Source of the DNA: Eretmocerus hayati
Lineage: Eukaryota; Arthropoda; Insecta; Hymenoptera; Aphelinidae
Assembly: GCA_029851415.1 (NCBI GenBank)
Contig: CM056742.1
Location: 50,508,954-50,572,953 of the forward strand
DNA length: 64,000 nt
Reading direction: 5' to 3'
The number at the start of each line of letters is the position of its first letter. Within the stretch, counting starts at the first letter, position 1. The translations under genes were made by a program, and so were the position numbers. The notes under the pieces were generated by a model. That model had not been told where the DNA came from, did no database searches, and worked only from the letters and a program-made list of their open reading frames with translations. Below are positions 60,401 through 63,400 of the stretch, piece after piece.

Positions 60401-63400
60401 TCTCCGTGTGTTTTTCTGGATTGTGATATGGGGTAGAAATAAGTTGCATCGATGATCTGGGTACATAAGTGTACCGTACTAAAACTATTCAGCTCGTGTA
60501 CATCCATTTCGGGCCCCTCAATCACACAAAACGACCCCGTTGGGCTTTCGACACACTGTATATAGGATGCAGAGTATTGAAAAATAACGTTTAAACGTTC
60601 GGGTACTCATACTTTTATATTCTTGAGATCATCCAAGTAGTATGGTAAAATGTTCCCCTTGTCCGCGCGAAAAAAGTCGTTTTTAGGTTAAAATTGCGTT
60701 TTTGAGGGTGATCTCCACCACTTATTGGAAAAATTCCAACGGATTCGGATTCTACGCAGAAAAATACTTTAGAAACCGTTTGTTTTAGGGTGGCAGCTCT
60801 CAGTGCATACGGGAGCCTATCCAGCTCCCGGACTAGAAGCCTTGTTCTAAGCTTTTTGAAAAATTTTAAAACCTCATAGACCATCACTCGACTCGAGATG
60901 AGTTGAAGAGAAGCCGTCATACAGAAGTAAACCAAAATGACCCTGCCGTAATGCTTCTTACGTAGAGTGGGGTAACTTTGGTAAGCTTTTTCATGGTTTT
61001 TTCCCAGTTTTTCTCTCGTTGAATTTCCAAATGCTGTAAATATCCCAATATAACGACAGTTTCTTCAATATGGTGATATATGTGGTCGAAATGTAGCATT
61101 ATTCACCCATAGTTCGTTGCGGAACACTTCTTGCCAGGTACACTAACTGGCCCACTCGCGTATCGCTGCTAAATCAGCCTTTTCGGAAAAAGCTTCAATA
61201 AACGATCCCAATCATCCACGCGGGATTTACGGTGGCTTAAAACATTGTATATGTGTGTGTCAAGAGGGGAGAATAATTTCCAAAGCGATAGAATCATTTA
61301 CCTTGCCGAACGCAGCTTTGAAAGTCATTTTTCAGGGGTGTACCAAAGTTGCACCCACTGTACCAAAGTTACCCAATTTGACGGTATGTACACTGGGGAA
61401 CCACCTGAACTGCCCACCAACAGCTCACTTCACGATCTTTCTATCTCATTTTTTTCCTACCTTAATCAATAAATGCGAGTGAGACAGCGCGATATCGAGC
61501 TTTTACACTTCATCTCGTCCCCGAGTGTATAATACTTAATTGTGGCAATTCGGACTCGTGTTTCAGCCCTCGTCGTGAAAATCCCGCGTTCCCACAACTC
61601 GGGTACGTAATCTGCTGTGATGTAGTCAAACTTATACCAAGCCTTCCAGAATATTATTTAAATTTAAACACGAGCTTCTGAGATACAGTATCCTAACCAA
61701 CCGGAAGCTTCGCGTTGACTAGTGTACATACTACATCATGATTATGTATTAATTACCAACGTGAAATGAACTTACACTCCAACCAACGTGGTGGACCTTA
61801 GGCACATCTCGTTAGATTCGTCTAATTTTCAAAATTGACAAGGAGAGCATCAGGTCTGCAGAGCACGGATCTCGATGAAACTCTGGGAATCATCTTGTTT
61901 CGGTGAGAAATCAAGGTATCTCCAAGGTTTAAGGCCAGGCCGTAGTCCGCCGCCATATTGAATGTAGCCCTGAATGCGTTCGGAGGATAAGTCGAATTTT
62001 ACTCGACCAAATGACTTGGAGTTTTACATACATCTATAGAATGCATGTCTCAATCGCGCTACGAAGCCAAATATGTCAATTCCATTAAAAAAAGTATCCA
62101 AACGAGATGGTACACGAACGTCGTCTGCTAGAGAGCGGCAACCTACGACGTCTCGAGTAAACCTCATCTGGACACTTTCTTTCAGTGAAATTGACATATT
62201 TGGCTTCGTAGCGCGATTGAAACATGCATTCTATCCATGCATGTGAAATCCCAAGTCATTTGGTCGAGTGAAATTCGACTTATCCTCCGAACGGATTTAC
62301 GTCTATTTAGCGGACTACGGCCTCACCTTGAGTCTAATGGGCCTCCTACCCCAAGATACAGCCATCAAGATTAGCATTGTACATGCATGTAACATGTTAA
62401 AAAGACACATATATACTAACAATGCTAACCTCCATAGCTGTATCTCGGGTTAGGAGGCCCATTGGACTTCAACCTTGAAGATACCTTCATTTTTTACCAA
62501 AACAGGATGATTCCCAAAGTTTCATAAAGATCCGTGTTCTGCAGGCCTGGTGCTCTCCTTGTCGGTGCAGTAAATGACATGAAAAAATTATTTATAGCAC
62601 TCTAACCTAAAAATCGCAACTTGAACATGATTTTTGGATTCTCGTGCTATAAAATATCATATGAAACTGTGTGCAGATGGGTAGTTTTGTTACGAAGGAC
62701 TTATAGCACTCGCTACGCTCGTGCCATAAACAGTCCTTCGTACAAAACTACCCATCTACGTGCAGTGTCATAATATACTATTTCGGCACACTGGCATCGA
62801 AAGCCTATGGTTTCCGCCCCGATCCCGGGGCAGAAAATGCCGCAATGCCGCCCAGGCTAGAAAACGAGTGAGCATGCGCAGTAGCCCTCGGGCTGCGCCC
62901 TCGGGCTACTACATTGCATGCTCCGACGTTTTCTAACCTGTACGGCGGAGCGGCATTTTGCCCCGACATCGCGTCGGAAAGCATAGAATTTCGATACAAA
63001 TGTCACCGAAAAATAGTGTACGCACCTCGGGCCAAAAATAACCCATCGCGGCCGCGGGTATGCCGCCCTCGCCTGCCGGCTCGTGCGGCAACCTACCCGG
63101 GCCGCGATGGGTCACTTTCGGCCCTTGTCGCGTAATGTACTATTCCTCAAAGCTTAACGGTCTAAAAATCAGTATAAACGATGGTTGAAGGTCAGGTTGA
63201 AGATACTTTTTTACAATTTTTGAAAAAATCATACTTGAAGTTGGAAAATTCAATCTCAAAATGATTTTGTCATAACAAATAGACCTTGAATGACTTATTG
63301 GACCTAAAATTGGGTGTATGTAACAAAAAATGAAAATTTTTACTCGTGTCAACGATGAATTTTGAGCTCTTTGTTTTTCATTGCTAGAAAAAAATAGGTT

